Source of the DNA: Bacteroidaceae bacterium
GTDB taxonomy: Bacteria; Bacteroidota; Bacteroidia; Bacteroidales; Bacteroidaceae
Assembly (NCBI GenBank): GCA_017559845.1
Contig: JAFYQQ010000060.1
Span: 1 to 64,000 of the forward strand
Direction of reading: 5' to 3'
Length of the DNA stretch: 64,000 nucleotides
Positions 9,398 to 18,356 of this stretch are shown piece by piece. Under the pieces are notes generated by a model that saw only the letters and a list, made by a program, of their open reading frames with translations, was not told the origin of the DNA and made no database searches. Position numbers and translations under genes: made by a program. Within the stretch, counting starts at the first letter, position 1. Every line of letters starts with the position of its first letter.

Positions 9398-10417
9398 ATG
9401 AACAGAAAAGGCCTTTTAATCATGCAGTTGAAAAGCGTTTTTTTTACCTTTGTTTTCCTCTTGGTGTCAGGCGTCCTGTCTGCACAGGAAAAGACCTACA
9501 CATTGCAGGACATCAACATTCGTGACCCCTTTATCCTTCCGGTGGAGAAGGAAGGCATATATTATATGTATGCGTCCTCTTCCGTAAAGGAGAACGGCTT
9601 GCATTATGGCGGAATGGTTGCTTATAAGAGTACCGACCTGAAGACTTGGCAGGGACCGGTCCGTGTGTTCGATGTGCCCAGGGACAATTATCTGACCGGT
9701 ACGGTTTGGGCGCCCGAGGTGCATAAGTACAAGGGGAAATATTACCTTTTTGCCACGTTGAACACCGATATCAACTGGAAGAAAGCCCCCGAAGGCGCAA
9801 CGCCCTACAGACACCGTTGCACGCAGATTTTCTGGTCCAAGAAGCCCGAAGGCCCATTCCTTCCTTTCAAGGAGAAACTTCCGGCAACGCCGATTGACCA
9901 GATGGCGCTCGACGGCACATTGTGGGTCGAGGACGGTGTCCCCTATATGGTCTATTGCCATGAGTGGGTGCAGGTGCGCGATGGCGGCATGAACCTTGTG
10001 CGCCTGAAGAAAGACCTTTCCGGTGCCGAAGGCACGGCAGTCCGCCTGTTCTGCGCCTCTTCGGCCGAATGGTCCACCGGCGATGGCCCCGAGGGAAGCA
10101 AACATTACGTCACTGACGGTTGTTTCCTGTACCGTACACGCACGGGCAAGCTCCTGATGGTGTGGTCAAGCTTCAAGGAGGGAGTCTATGCCGTGGGCAT
10201 TGCAGAATCTGCCACCGGTAAAATCACGGGGTCGTGGATTCAACAGCCCGAACCGCTCTTTGTTAATGGTGGGCACAGTATGATTTTCAGAGATTTTGAA
10301 GGCCGTCTCTGCCTGGTACTCCATTCGCCCAATAGCCCCGGTGGAATGGAACGCGCCAAAATCTTTGAATTGGAAGACTTGGGCGAGACCCTTCGTGTAA
10401 AGGGTGAGATTAAATAA
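9398..10417 (+). CDS. Secreted GH43-like five-bladed beta-propeller glycosidase
   Basis: The signal peptide runs to VSGVLSAQ. The mature part shows clan GH-F/GH43 features: NIRDPFILP with the putative catalytic base Asp, TVWAPEVHKYKGKYYLF, LDGTLWVEDGVPYMVY, STGDGPEG as a candidate site for the acid, and GHSMIFRDFEGR. Members hydrolyse arabinans, xylans or galactans; the exact substrate cannot be told. The 339-residue length suggests a single-domain enzyme. An alternative start is the ATG at 9422 (MQLKSVFF), which also leaves a good signal peptide. The next gene follows after 36 bp. Confidence 0.83.
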   Translation: MNRKGLLIMQLKSVFFTFVFLLVSGVLSAQEKTYTLQDINIRDPFILPVEKEGIYYMYASSSVKENGLHYGGMVAYKSTDLKTWQGPVRVFDVPRDNYLTGTVWAPEVHKYKGKYYLFATLNTDINWKKAPEGATPYRHRCTQIFWSKKPEGPFLPFKEKLPATPIDQMALDGTLWVEDGVPYMVYCHEWVQVRDGGMNLVRLKKDLSGAEGTAVRLFCASSAEWSTGDGPEGSKHYVTDGCFLYRTRTGKLLMVWSSFKEGVYAVGIAESATGKITGSWIQQPEPLFVNGGHSMIFRDFEGRLCLVLHSPNSPGGMERAKIFELEDLGETLRVKGEIK

Positions 10418-10453
10418 CAGTAAAGAAAATCCCTCATTTCAAAATAAGAAACG

Positions 10454-11008
10454 ATGAAGACAAAACAGATATTGGCAATATGTGCATTGGCCCTGTTGGC
10501 GGCCTCTTGCGGCAAAAAACAGGAACAACCCGTGGTGACCGAGGTACCAAAGGAAGAAAAGACCGGTCCCTCCATCAACCGCCTTCCCGAATACCATTTT
10601 TCCGATTCGGTGCAGGTGGGAAACCGCACCTATGTCTACACCCTTCACCGCGAAGCCCTTGATTCCCTGGGCAGCGTGTGTGACGAGTATGGCGATTATT
10701 ATGTGAACACACTTTACAAGCTGGACATCAAGCGTGGCGGCTCTTCTTTTTACCGCAAACAGTTTACCAAGCAGACTCTCGGCAACAAATTGCCGGCCGA
10801 TTTCATGAAGAACGGCATCCTGGACGGTTTCCGCTTTTTTCGCGTAGAGGACGGAAAACTAGTGTTCAGCCTTTGTGTCAGCTATCCCGACAGCGACCTG
10901 TCGCAGCCCTTCCTCCTCACCATTGGCCCCGACGGCAGTTCCGAAATCACCAAGGACGAGTATATGGACGTTGAGGGGGGAGAAGAGGAAGAAAGCACTG
11001 CGCCCTAA
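10454..11008 (+). CDS. DUF4738-like lipoprotein
   Basis: A 184-residue protein with signal peptide II, MKTKQILAICALALLAASC, with lipobox AASC. The remainder resembles the Bacteroidales DUF4738 family: NRTYVYTLHREALDSLGSVC, DKLYKLDIKR-type strands, LVFSLCVSYPDSD and an acidic tail. The function is unknown; it is probably anchored in the outer membrane facing the periplasm. It shares a transcript with the GH43-like gene (36 bp gap). Confidence 0.7.
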   Translation: MKTKQILAICALALLAASCGKKQEQPVVTEVPKEEKTGPSINRLPEYHFSDSVQVGNRTYVYTLHREALDSLGSVCDEYGDYYVNTLYKLDIKRGGSSFYRKQFTKQTLGNKLPADFMKNGILDGFRFFRVEDGKLVFSLCVSYPDSDLSQPFLLTIGPDGSSEITKDEYMDVEGGEEEESTAP

Positions 11009-11010
11009 AA

Positions 11011-11068
11011 CGTATGCTGGTGCAAAGCCAATCGCACCGCGGTCCGTTGGCGTTTGCACCAGCATACG
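11011..11068 (+). terminator. Long hairpin after the DUF4738 lipoprotein gene
   Basis: Perfect 16-bp arms (11011-11026 and 11053-11068, CGTATGCTGGTGCAAA and complement), extended inward by CCAA/TTGG, start 3 nt after the stop codon. The hairpin itself lacks a T-run; a weaker CACC/GGTG hairpin plus TTTTTT follows at about 11082-11096. Probably a 3'-end structure or terminator. Confidence 0.5.
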
Positions 11069-11169
11069 ATGCTCATCGCACCGTGGTGTGTTTTTTGGGG
11101 CAAGAATATGTTTCCCAAAAGTAATATATACTGTGTCTTTTTTGCATGAGGGGTTGGACAGAATGTTGA

Positions 11170-11190
11170 GACGTCTGCGTGCAGCGTCCG
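11170..11190 (+). repeat. Copy of the GACGTCTGCGTGCAGCGTCCG repeat
   Basis: This 21-nt word recurs at 18517-18542 (reverse complement, extended) and twice at 21224-21301. It is a dispersed GC-rich repeat in AT-richer spacer. Confidence 0.7.
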
Positions 11191-11368
11191 TCTATGTGAT
11201 GTATGGGGCGGTTCGCACTTACGGCGCATCTTTCTGTTATGGATTGGTTACGTAGCCCTCACAGGCTACGCTTCAAAATCTTGCCCCCCCCCCATTAGGG
11301 GTTAACAGTTAACATGAACACGTAATCCGTTAATCGCTCCCCGCTCATCATTCATCATTCCCCGTTCA

Positions 11369-14300
11369 TCATTCCCCTCCCCACAACAACGTGCCGTCTG
11401 CGGCCTGCCCCTGGGCATCCACGCAGATTTGTGTCGTGCGCGCGTTATTATATAAGGTAATGCTTGCCTTGCCGTCTTTGTCCAGCATCAGGTTGGGGTT
11501 CCAGTAGAGCGTTCGGCGGTAGTCCTTCACGCTGTCCGGCGGTGTCTGCTTGCTGTAGTCGGGGCTGTAGCATTCTGCGGGATAGGCAAACCCGGGAAGA
11601 ACGTAACGGCGGGCTTTATAGAACAGACGTTTGCTTCCGTCCATAAAGGGGTAAATGACAATGTCAACCGAAGGTAGGTTGGATAGCTTGTATCTGTCAT
11701 CCCCTTCCAGTCGGGGTTGGTAATCGGTATAGACTACGATTTTGTCTCGTCCTGCCCAAGTGCTAATCTCCTGTTTTTGACTGGGGGAAAGTACATGGTT
11801 CTTTTCGGCCACCCATCCGCTTTGGTCGCTTCCGGAAACCCAGACAGGAACGGATGCCAGATTGTGCCTAAGATACATTGAATCCGGATTGATGGTTAAT
11901 CCTTTGTGTAGTCTCATATTGGCGTCCAGTCCATAGCGGATGTTGATGCGGTCGTCAAATGGCAAGGTTTCATCTGATATGTTGCCTTCGTCGTTCAGGA
12001 CCGGGGTCATTATTCGGGTATAGGGTCTTTCAAACCCCATGTCGCCCACAATCATGTGTGCAATGGATTTCTCATCCTTGGGCAGCATACCGGCGTCATA
12101 GGCCGCATTATAGGCATCGTAGGCGTCCATTACATAGATGGGCTGAGAATCGTCAAACTTTCTCATTCCGTTGAACCGGCTGCGCACATCCACTTCGCCC
12201 ATCATGGTTGACCCGTCTGCCAATAGGGTACGTTCCATGCTTTTCTTGTGGTACGAGTCCATAAGGTGCTTCTGGTAGAAATTGTATGGTTTAACAAAGC
12301 GCGGATAAGGAAAATTCATGGTGATATGAAATGAAGATGGGTTTTCCTTGATGCGCTTTCTTCTTTTCAGGGGCATCCGTTCAAGCCTCTCCTCTTCGGT
12401 TTGGGTCAGGGAGAAGTGTTTGTTCCTTTTCCATTTCTTCTTGTCTGTAGCGTCTATGAATAGTAAACAATCGCCATGGTAACGAGGCATGTCTATGTGG
12501 AACTTTCCGTTCTTGGTCTCTTGGTTGTCTTTTGCATAACGGTTGATGGTGCCGGGGCGAATCATCTCCATTTGTACGATGGCTTCGTTCTTGGGATTGC
12601 CGTGCAGCATGAAATCCGATGCACCGTTTGAACCCTCGAGAAATGCCTTCTCTGCTTTTAGGAAATCTTTACCTTCGGTCGGTTCGCTTGTTATGATTTG
12701 CTCGCCAGCCAGGTTGTTTATCCTCCTTTCTTTGTTCTCAATGGATTTGGGCGTTCTTCCGTGCTCGTCCTTGAAGAATTCCTGCTGTACGTCCTTCCAT
12801 TCACTTGCCTTATAGACCATTCCTTCCAGCATCTGTGTCTTTTCTTTCGGGTGTTTCTGTACCCATTTGTCTGGTTGTGTCATTTGCAGCCAGTCGAATC
12901 TGCGCCATCCCTGGGTCAGCATCAGCAGGTCCAATGCCTGACGATGCTGTTCGTCGTCCTCCTCGAAGTACCATCCTGGGTCAGGGATGAAGCCTTTGAT
13001 TTCAGATGCCAGTAGCATTTCGGTCAGGATACTGCCGTTGTCATAAGTTTTGTCTGCATGGAATTTGTCTCTTACGGAAAGCGAAATGCGTTCCCATTTT
13101 CCGGCATTGGCTGTATCGGTGGTACTGATGTCCAGCTCTATTTTCTGGTAAGGGTCATAGCCTGTTTGTTTGTGAGTAATCTGTAATGTGGGCTTGCCCG
13201 TTGTTTCCTTCCGTACAAAGAAAAGGCGGTCGGCATGAATGTTCCCTTTTGTGTCGAACACGCTGACTTGGTGGACACCGGCCGGAAACGGCTTGTGGGG
13301 AATGGAAAAGAAGCACTCCCTGCCGTCGAGTGGGCGGAAATATTCAAGGCAGCCTTCGTGCATGACAGTTATGGCCAAGCTGTCCGGATTCAAATCGCCG
13401 GCTATGCTTATGTGTATGCCGGTCGTGTTTTCATTCTCTGGCTTCACTTGTATGGCCACTCCGTCTGCAATCGGTTCTGGTAATTTTGCCTTTACGCGTT
13501 TCCCGTCAGTTGATGCGAAAACCGTCTGTAGCTTTTCTCCGGCTTTGGGGGTAAGCGTAAACGTACCTCTTCCCCGGTTGGTTACCGGAACGGAATCGTT
13601 GCCGATGTATAGATGGCCTTCTGCCCATTTCCCGTCGTCCCAAGCGGCTTCAAACGCAACCCTGCACGGAATGCCCGCAACGAGGTTGCCGCCTTCGGGA
13701 TAGAATGATATCAGCAGTTCGCGTTTGTCCGGGTCTTTCTTGAAGTAGCGGCGCATGGAGCGCAAGGTCATTTTGTGTTCAAAGGTTCCCTCCTTGGCGG
13801 GTTTGTCGTATACCGGGAAGACCCGGCTGTAAAGTTTCTCATAGTCGCGATAGAAATTGTTTCTCAAGTCCTTGCTGAGGAACCACTTCTTGGCATAGGA
13901 GGAATGCGGGTGCTCAAACTCTCCCCAGTTCAGTTGCCAGCGGGTGTACGCCCTCAATTCGTAGAAACCGCTGTATTGGATGGGCTTGTCCAGGACAAAG
14001 AATCCGTTTCCCCTGCCGTTGTGCATTTCAATCAGCTTGCGTTCCACAAGATACCCGTCATTGTTCAGCAATTCCACATACAAGACTTTGCTGATTTGCG
14101 AGGGTGCGCCATAGTCTGTGCTTCTTGAATAGGCTGCAAACCAAATGGTATCTCCCTGGAAATAGCTGGTGTTATCCATGTGAACGAAGACCTTTTCCTG
14201 TGGCGTGTTTCCGCCGAATGCGTTGAGGTTGTCTCTCAATCTCTTCAGTGCAACACCGGCCACAGCTGCGGTGTCGGGAGAGGGGCGCATCAGCTTCTTT

Positions 14301-15475
14301 ACCTCAATGGAAGTACTGTGGCCAAAGGCGATCCGCTCTTCCTCCATCGTGCGTTGTACGATACCCGAATTGGCCCATAGCGTTGAGTCGAATCCTGCCT
14401 CGTCAATGGCTTCAGCCATGTTTTCGCCCATCTTTTGCTTCTTGTCTTTTTTTGCGGGCAGTCCAATCATATTGTTTACGTTGAACAATACGGATTTTCC
14501 AAGGAATCCCTCGCCTTCAATCTTATACCGTATTGATTGGACTTCTGAAAAACCGTTGTCGTGTTTATAATCCACACAAAATTCACCGGCCACATTCACC
14601 ACATCCATCATCTCTCGGCTGCGCACAAAAATCTGCATGGTGGGAGTGTTGCCTTTGTAGCGCACAATGTCGTATGTTTCGGCGTCCACATAGAGCGCCC
14701 CTTCAAATACCCTTCGGTCGCCAAGCAGGCGTTTGCGCCTGAGGTGTATGATGTATATGGTCTTCCCGTTGTTGTCTGTGTATTGTTCAAGGGTGGTGTT
14801 ATAGTACCGCTTATAGTTTTTTCCGTCCAGCGGTGCGTCAATTTCCGTCCAAAAGGTGGCGTCTTTCAGCATTGGGCCAAGTTCCAGCATGTGATGCAGG
14901 TTTACGTTGTTCAATGTTGCCTTGGTGTCGGTATAGTCGTCCAGCTTCATTCTCCTTCCGCCCAGTATGTCCAAATCGCGCAGATATGCAGCAGACTTGG
15001 CTTCGATGAACGCCTCCATCAGTTCGTGGGTTCCCATGACCTCTTCCGATGTTCGGCAGAAGAACTGTGAATTGGCTTTCTTCTCCCTTTTGTACATATT
15101 CTTGAACCGTTTGGCAGCCTTGTCCAGAATACTTTCCGAAGTGCGCACCGTTACTTCCCGCATTTGTGTGGCAATGGGTGACAGGCGAATAACTTCTTTC
15201 ATATCTTTAACAGGGATTCGAATAGTTTCATATCCTATGCATGATATGCGCAGTGTGTCTGTGGTTTCAGCCTGTATGCTGAACATACCTTCTTCGTTGC
15301 CCAATGTTGTACGTTCTGGAGTGATGAACACTTGTACAAATGACACGGCTTCTCCAGTCTTGTTATCTACCACTTTAGCCACGAATGACTGCATTTGGCC
15401 GAACGCAAGGTTGGGGAGCATCAACAGGATGATGATGGTTTGGTTAGTCTTTCTGGAAAGGGTATTAGCTTTCAT
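11369..15475 (-). CDS. Giant exported protein: CarboxypepD-regulatory-like plus macroglobulin MG-like domains
   Basis: A 1368-residue protein with a signal peptide ending about LPNLAFGQ. Residues about 28-100 form a carboxypeptidase-regulatory-like beta-sandwich (AKVVDNKTGEAVSFVQVFI, LRISCIGYETIRIPV) of the kind found at the N terminus of TonB-linked proteins. The next 250 residues (KAAKRFKNMYKREKKANSQF onward) resemble the domain following it in DUF5686-like proteins. Residues about 430-800 contain MG2-like modules (FVHMDNTSYFQGDTIWFAAY, YSGFYELRAYTRWQLNW, FYPEGGNLVAG). The C-terminal part has a TonB-plug-like stretch (DVRSRFNGMRKFDDSQPIYV). It is probably an outer-membrane-associated protein with unknown ligand. 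It has its own promoter box at 15498-15505. Confidence 0.7.
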   Translation of the reverse strand: MKANTLSRKTNQTIIILLMLPNLAFGQMQSFVAKVVDNKTGEAVSFVQVFITPERTTLGNEEGMFSIQAETTDTLRISCIGYETIRIPVKDMKEVIRLSPIATQMREVTVRTSESILDKAAKRFKNMYKREKKANSQFFCRTSEEVMGTHELMEAFIEAKSAAYLRDLDILGGRRMKLDDYTDTKATLNNVNLHHMLELGPMLKDATFWTEIDAPLDGKNYKRYYNTTLEQYTDNNGKTIYIIHLRRKRLLGDRRVFEGALYVDAETYDIVRYKGNTPTMQIFVRSREMMDVVNVAGEFCVDYKHDNGFSEVQSIRYKIEGEGFLGKSVLFNVNNMIGLPAKKDKKQKMGENMAEAIDEAGFDSTLWANSGIVQRTMEEERIAFGHSTSIEVKKLMRPSPDTAAVAGVALKRLRDNLNAFGGNTPQEKVFVHMDNTSYFQGDTIWFAAYSRSTDYGAPSQISKVLYVELLNNDGYLVERKLIEMHNGRGNGFFVLDKPIQYSGFYELRAYTRWQLNWGEFEHPHSSYAKKWFLSKDLRNNFYRDYEKLYSRVFPVYDKPAKEGTFEHKMTLRSMRRYFKKDPDKRELLISFYPEGGNLVAGIPCRVAFEAAWDDGKWAEGHLYIGNDSVPVTNRGRGTFTLTPKAGEKLQTVFASTDGKRVKAKLPEPIADGVAIQVKPENENTTGIHISIAGDLNPDSLAITVMHEGCLEYFRPLDGRECFFSIPHKPFPAGVHQVSVFDTKGNIHADRLFFVRKETTGKPTLQITHKQTGYDPYQKIELDISTTDTANAGKWERISLSVRDKFHADKTYDNGSILTEMLLASEIKGFIPDPGWYFEEDDEQHRQALDLLMLTQGWRRFDWLQMTQPDKWVQKHPKEKTQMLEGMVYKASEWKDVQQEFFKDEHGRTPKSIENKERRINNLAGEQIITSEPTEGKDFLKAEKAFLEGSNGASDFMLHGNPKNEAIVQMEMIRPGTINRYAKDNQETKNGKFHIDMPRYHGDCLLFIDATDKKKWKRNKHFSLTQTEEERLERMPLKRRKRIKENPSSFHITMNFPYPRFVKPYNFYQKHLMDSYHKKSMERTLLADGSTMMGEVDVRSRFNGMRKFDDSQPIYVMDAYDAYNAAYDAGMLPKDEKSIAHMIVGDMGFERPYTRIMTPVLNDEGNISDETLPFDDRINIRYGLDANMRLHKGLTINPDSMYLRHNLASVPVWVSGSDQSGWVAEKNHVLSPSQKQEISTWAGRDKIVVYTDYQPRLEGDDRYKLSNLPSVDIVIYPFMDGSKRLFYKARRYVLPGFAYPAECYSPDYSKQTPPDSVKDYRRTLYWNPNLMLDKDGKASITLYNNARTTQICVDAQGQAADGTLLWGGE

Positions 15476-15497
15476 GCGTTTGAAGTTTTATTTGCCA

Positions 15498-15505
15498 CAA
15501 ATATA
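15498..15505 (-). promoter_or_regulatory. -7 box TATATTTG for the giant exported protein
   Basis: The minus-strand TATATTTG gives a leader of about 18 nt to the ATG at 15475. Confidence 0.6.
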
Positions 15506-15523
15506 AGGAAAAAAAACGAATGA

Positions 15524-15561
15524 TGAAAAAAAACAGCAAACAATATGAGGTCGTATTGTTT
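15524..15561 (-). terminator. Terminator of the GG/Cys-rich protein operon
   Basis: Read on the minus strand, AAACAATA (15561-15554) pairs with TATTGTTT (15545-15538), followed by a T-rich run (15533-15526). It separates the peptide-type operon from the downstream giant gene. Confidence 0.65.
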
Positions 15562-15563
15562 TT

Positions 15564-15666
15564 CACAATGATATAGGCCTGATTGATTCGTATATTTACT
15601 CATTCAATCATTGATAGTATGTATTACCTGATACAGATTATACGTTTTATGGCCTATATCATTGTG
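15564..15666. repeat. Perfect 16-bp inverted repeat flanking a 71-bp segment
   Basis: CACAATGATATAGGCC at 15564-15579 is exactly repeated in inverse at 15651-15666. The right arm ends 8 bp from the stop of the 15674 gene. The AT-rich interior contains near-palindromic TCAATCATTGA and a TACGTTTT word, one base from a plus-strand -7 box. No T-run follows on the minus strand, so it is not an ordinary terminator. Confidence 0.75.
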
Positions 15667-15673
15667 TTGTTAA

Positions 15674-16423
15674 TTAGTTCCAATAGTGACCAGGAACCTG
15701 ATACGTTACATTTGGAAATGATGTGCAAGTAATCACGATTTGATAAGGTGCTCCCCAATATGCATTTACTTGAGTCCCCATCGTTGCACCTGTTAGATAA
15801 TTTACTAATGCTACGGTTAAACTGGGTTGTGATTGTGCAGAAAAACTTCCATCTCCCCATGATATGACAAGTTCGGAATTAGCAGGTAAACCCATAGGAC
15901 GATACCTTTCTATTCCAGCTCGTAGTGAAGCCCCAGAACCACAACCGCATCCAGAACCACATCCAGAACTTCCACCATACATGTTTTCAATGTATTCTTT
16001 GTTTCCATTTGGATAGAGAACCCAACCTCCGAACCAGATACCATTAAAGACCATTTCGTTGTAGACATCGGTTGGTATAGGATTCTCCTCGTTACCGAAT
16101 GGAATAAGGTTGATGATGCCAAAGATTTCATCGCTCGTCGTACGATAGGTTGTATCTATTGAATTAGGGTCGTTGGGATTTGGTAAAACCCATCCTCCAG
16201 TCCAGATTTCAAGGCTTTTCATTTCATCGTAAACGGCATAGGTGAAAGGACGATATTTACTTCCAAGTATTTCTCCGTCCCTTTCTCTGTACTCTGTGCG
16301 GTGCTGGGTGATGTAACTTTTTAGATTAGATGCTTCAAATAAAACCCATCCTCCACGCCATTCGTCTGTGTTCAAGTACTCACTTCCCCAATAGGGATTT
16401 TGTCTCGTGCCTTTTTTAGCCAT
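15674..16423 (-). CDS. GGWVL-repeat protein with GG/Cys-rich RiPP-like segment
   Basis: A 249-residue protein without a signal peptide; I do not recognise the family. Three repeats of roughly 52-56 residues each carry W-x-GGWVL (GGWVL at 24-28, 76-80 and 132-136), preceded in repeats 2 and 3 by VYxEM. Right after repeat 3 comes MYGGSSGCGSGCGCGSG (residues 148-164; Cys 155, 159, 161). The double glycine followed by Cys/Ser/Gly resembles the leader/core junction of Bacteroidales natural-product precursors (TIGR04149-type). A C-terminal 80 residues look like a beta-sandwich (SELVISWGDGSFSAQSQPSL) and contain one more Cys (233). It is the last gene of the operon, 51 bp after the DUF6734-like gene, and AT-richer than the housekeeping genes. 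It may be a modified precursor or a surface protein; the function is open. Confidence 0.6.
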   Translation of the reverse strand: MAKKGTRQNPYWGSEYLNTDEWRGGWVLFEASNLKSYITQHRTEYRERDGEILGSKYRPFTYAVYDEMKSLEIWTGGWVLPNPNDPNSIDTTYRTTSDEIFGIINLIPFGNEENPIPTDVYNEMVFNGIWFGGWVLYPNGNKEYIENMYGGSSGCGSGCGCGSGASLRAGIERYRPMGLPANSELVISWGDGSFSAQSQPSLTVALVNYLTGATMGTQVNAYWGAPYQIVITCTSFPNVTYQVPGHYWN

Positions 16424-16474
16424 AATACAAAAATTTTAAAAGTTAATAAATTGTTATTGGATAGGGCAAAGCCC

Positions 16475-17890
16475 TTATTTTTTGACAATGATCCCAAACC
16501 TCAGCAATTGCGTGGCGCTGTGTAGTATATGCGTTGATGCACCATTCTTGTCCGCTTCTGTTTTTAGATTGAACTTTTCTAAAATGGCATCCCTCAATTC
16601 GTTCAAGGTCATTTCTTTTTCTTGCAGCAGTTTTATGATACGCAGTTCCATTTCAAGGATGGGCTTGCTCCGTACTCCTTCCGCACGTACGGTGGGAATG
16701 GTGGCCAGCATGGTAAGCGGATACCTTTTCTCGCATTGGAACTTTTCCTTCAATGCTTTAACGGCCTTGGGGTGCCAGTTTTGGGGAATGTCAAAAATCG
16801 CAAGATTCGGATTGGTGGTAAATGGTGTATCCCACAGGCTTTCAGCCGGTGCTTGCCCTGCATGGGCTATACGTTTTTCTCGCTCGAACAGTTCTTCCAC
16901 TGGTAGGTCTTTCCATTCCTTGGCTCTCTTGTCCAGGAAATCTTCCCATTGGGCAATACTCCTTTCCATGCTCAGTATGGGGGATTGCGGTTGGGCGCAG
17001 CCGGAGAGCCTGACATACCTGTGCGGAAACATGCAGACGATTTTCCGGTACAGTTCGGGGTACATCCTTATCATGGCATTCTCCAGCATGGGGATGACGT
17101 GGATGTTCCGCTTATGTCCGCCCAAAAGATGGAAGAATGCTTTTTCCTCGTATTTGTCCAAATTGCAGAACTCGTGTACGGTATAGCCTTCGTCGTGCAT
17201 GGCTCGCCCCAGCATATCAGTGATTTCCCTTTGTGCGTGGTCTGCCAATACGGCAAACAGAACTTGCTCGAAGAACACGTTGCAATCCACCCTTGAATTC
17301 CGGCACTTGAAGTCATTTATTCTATTCTCCGTGATGAAACGCAGGACCTCTTTGCAATAATCGTGAATGAAAGTAATGTCCGTACCACCGAAGATTCCCA
17401 TGTTATAGGATGCGATGGAATTTTCCTTCAGCCCTTTCATTACGATTTCGGGGAGTTTTAGATTTTCCATCCGTAATACGTTGTCCATCATATCCCGGTA
17501 ATACCTTGTCCCGATTTCCCTGTTCTGTGCCACCAACGGGGCTGTGAGCACTCTTTCGGGCAAGGGGCGGGGCAGATAGATGTCACCGTCTATGTGCAGG
17601 AAGGGTTCTGTCTGCAGGGAATAGGTCTTTATCTTGGACAATGCCCAGTGGTGAGGAAGGCATTGGAAGTCGTCAAAGATGACGTGTACCTTGGTGTAGG
17701 GGAGCTGCAGCACCTCAACGAGGATGTGGTATCCTGCCGAGTCGGTGTACAGCTCCACCTCATCATAATGTTCCCTCAGACTGAGACAGCTCAGCGCCCA
17801 AGACATCAGGTTGTATTCGGGATGTGTCCACCCGAAACTGTGTTTCAGTGGGTCTTGTCCTGCCGTCCAGAAGGTTTGGATGATTTTCAT
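16475..17890 (-). CDS. DUF6734-like glycosyltransferase-fold protein
   Basis: A 471-residue protein. The N-terminal 300 residues match the DUF6734 pattern (KIIQTFWTAG, HPEYNLMSWALSCLSLREHY, ELYTDSAGYHILVE, WALSKIKTYSLQ) and carry a DGD motif at 101-103 (FLHIDGDIYLPRPL) typical of a nucleotide-sugar metal site in GT-A glycosyltransferases. The last 65 residues (ELRIIKLLQEKEMTLNELRD) look like a winged helix. In Bacteroidota, relatives often lie near peptide-maturation genes (family knowledge). It starts 10 bp after the DUF3244-like gene and precedes the GG/Cys-rich protein, a plausible substrate (inference). Confidence 0.65.
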   Translation of the reverse strand: MKIIQTFWTAGQDPLKHSFGWTHPEYNLMSWALSCLSLREHYDEVELYTDSAGYHILVEVLQLPYTKVHVIFDDFQCLPHHWALSKIKTYSLQTEPFLHIDGDIYLPRPLPERVLTAPLVAQNREIGTRYYRDMMDNVLRMENLKLPEIVMKGLKENSIASYNMGIFGGTDITFIHDYCKEVLRFITENRINDFKCRNSRVDCNVFFEQVLFAVLADHAQREITDMLGRAMHDEGYTVHEFCNLDKYEEKAFFHLLGGHKRNIHVIPMLENAMIRMYPELYRKIVCMFPHRYVRLSGCAQPQSPILSMERSIAQWEDFLDKRAKEWKDLPVEELFEREKRIAHAGQAPAESLWDTPFTTNPNLAIFDIPQNWHPKAVKALKEKFQCEKRYPLTMLATIPTVRAEGVRSKPILEMELRIIKLLQEKEMTLNELRDAILEKFNLKTEADKNGASTHILHSATQLLRFGIIVKK

Positions 17891-17900
17891 GAGTATGTCT

Positions 17901-18284
17901 TTATAATTCCACTTCCGTATAGAATATATAATCTCCGCTTACAATCTGTAGTTCGTATGTGCCTGTGAAGGCGGTGGGGATAGTCAGTGCGCTTCCGGTA
18001 ATCTCTGTGCTATAACATACAGTGTCATTCTGTACGAGACGGAGGGTGCATCCATTACAAGAAGTGATGAAGTGGAGTGTCCTGTTTCGTAAGATTACTT
18101 CTGGGATTAGAGTTCTTGGATTTGGCTCTCCATTGTCATTGGTATTTATTTTTGTACGTAAGGGTAATTTTTCCCCTTCGTCCATAGAACAAACAGATAT
18201 GAGTTCAACTGAACCAAAATGTGCGTGGCTACTGGGTGCGAGTAAACCGAAAAGGCAAATTGTGATAAATGTTTTTGTCGTCAT
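17901..18284 (-). CDS. Small exported DUF3244-like protein
   Basis: A 127-residue protein with signal peptide MTTKTFITICLFGLLAPSSHA. The mature domain is an Ig-like beta-sandwich of the DUF3244 type: LIPEVILRNRTLHFITSCNGCTL, DTVCYSTEI, TGTYELQIVSGDYIFYTEVEL. DUF3244 proteins are small Bacteroidales periplasmic proteins commonly found beside TPR regulators; their function is unknown. First gene of a three-gene operon, with a -7 box at 18317-18324 and paired direct-repeat boxes upstream. Confidence 0.68.
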   Translation of the reverse strand: MTTKTFITICLFGLLAPSSHAHFGSVELISVCSMDEGEKLPLRTKINTNDNGEPNPRTLIPEVILRNRTLHFITSCNGCTLRLVQNDTVCYSTEITGSALTIPTAFTGTYELQIVSGDYIFYTEVEL

Positions 18285-18316
18285 GAATCTATAATTTTAA
18301 GTGTTGTTTACGACGG

Positions 18317-18324
18317 CAAAATTA
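18317..18324 (-). promoter_or_regulatory. -7 box TAATTTTG of the DUF3244/DUF6734/GGWVL operon
   Basis: The minus-strand TAATTTTG lies about 33 nt before the ATG at 18284. No clear -33 TTTG is seen at the usual spacing, consistent with an activator-dependent promoter. Confidence 0.6.
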
Positions 18325-18356
18325 GGAAGCCTCGGTTAGGGCACCAAGAAAAACAG

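Larger units (their letters stand above)
11009..11368. other. Gene-free interval with palindromes
   Basis: No credible ORF. It holds the long hairpin at 11011-11068, a short hairpin CACC/GGTG with a T6 run at about 11082-11096, one copy of the GACGTCTGCGTGCAGCGTCCG repeat (11170-11190), a C8 run near 11284-11292, and a tract rich in CATCATTC/CCCGTTCATC words at about 11335-11377 that runs up to the next stop codon. Confidence 0.6.
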
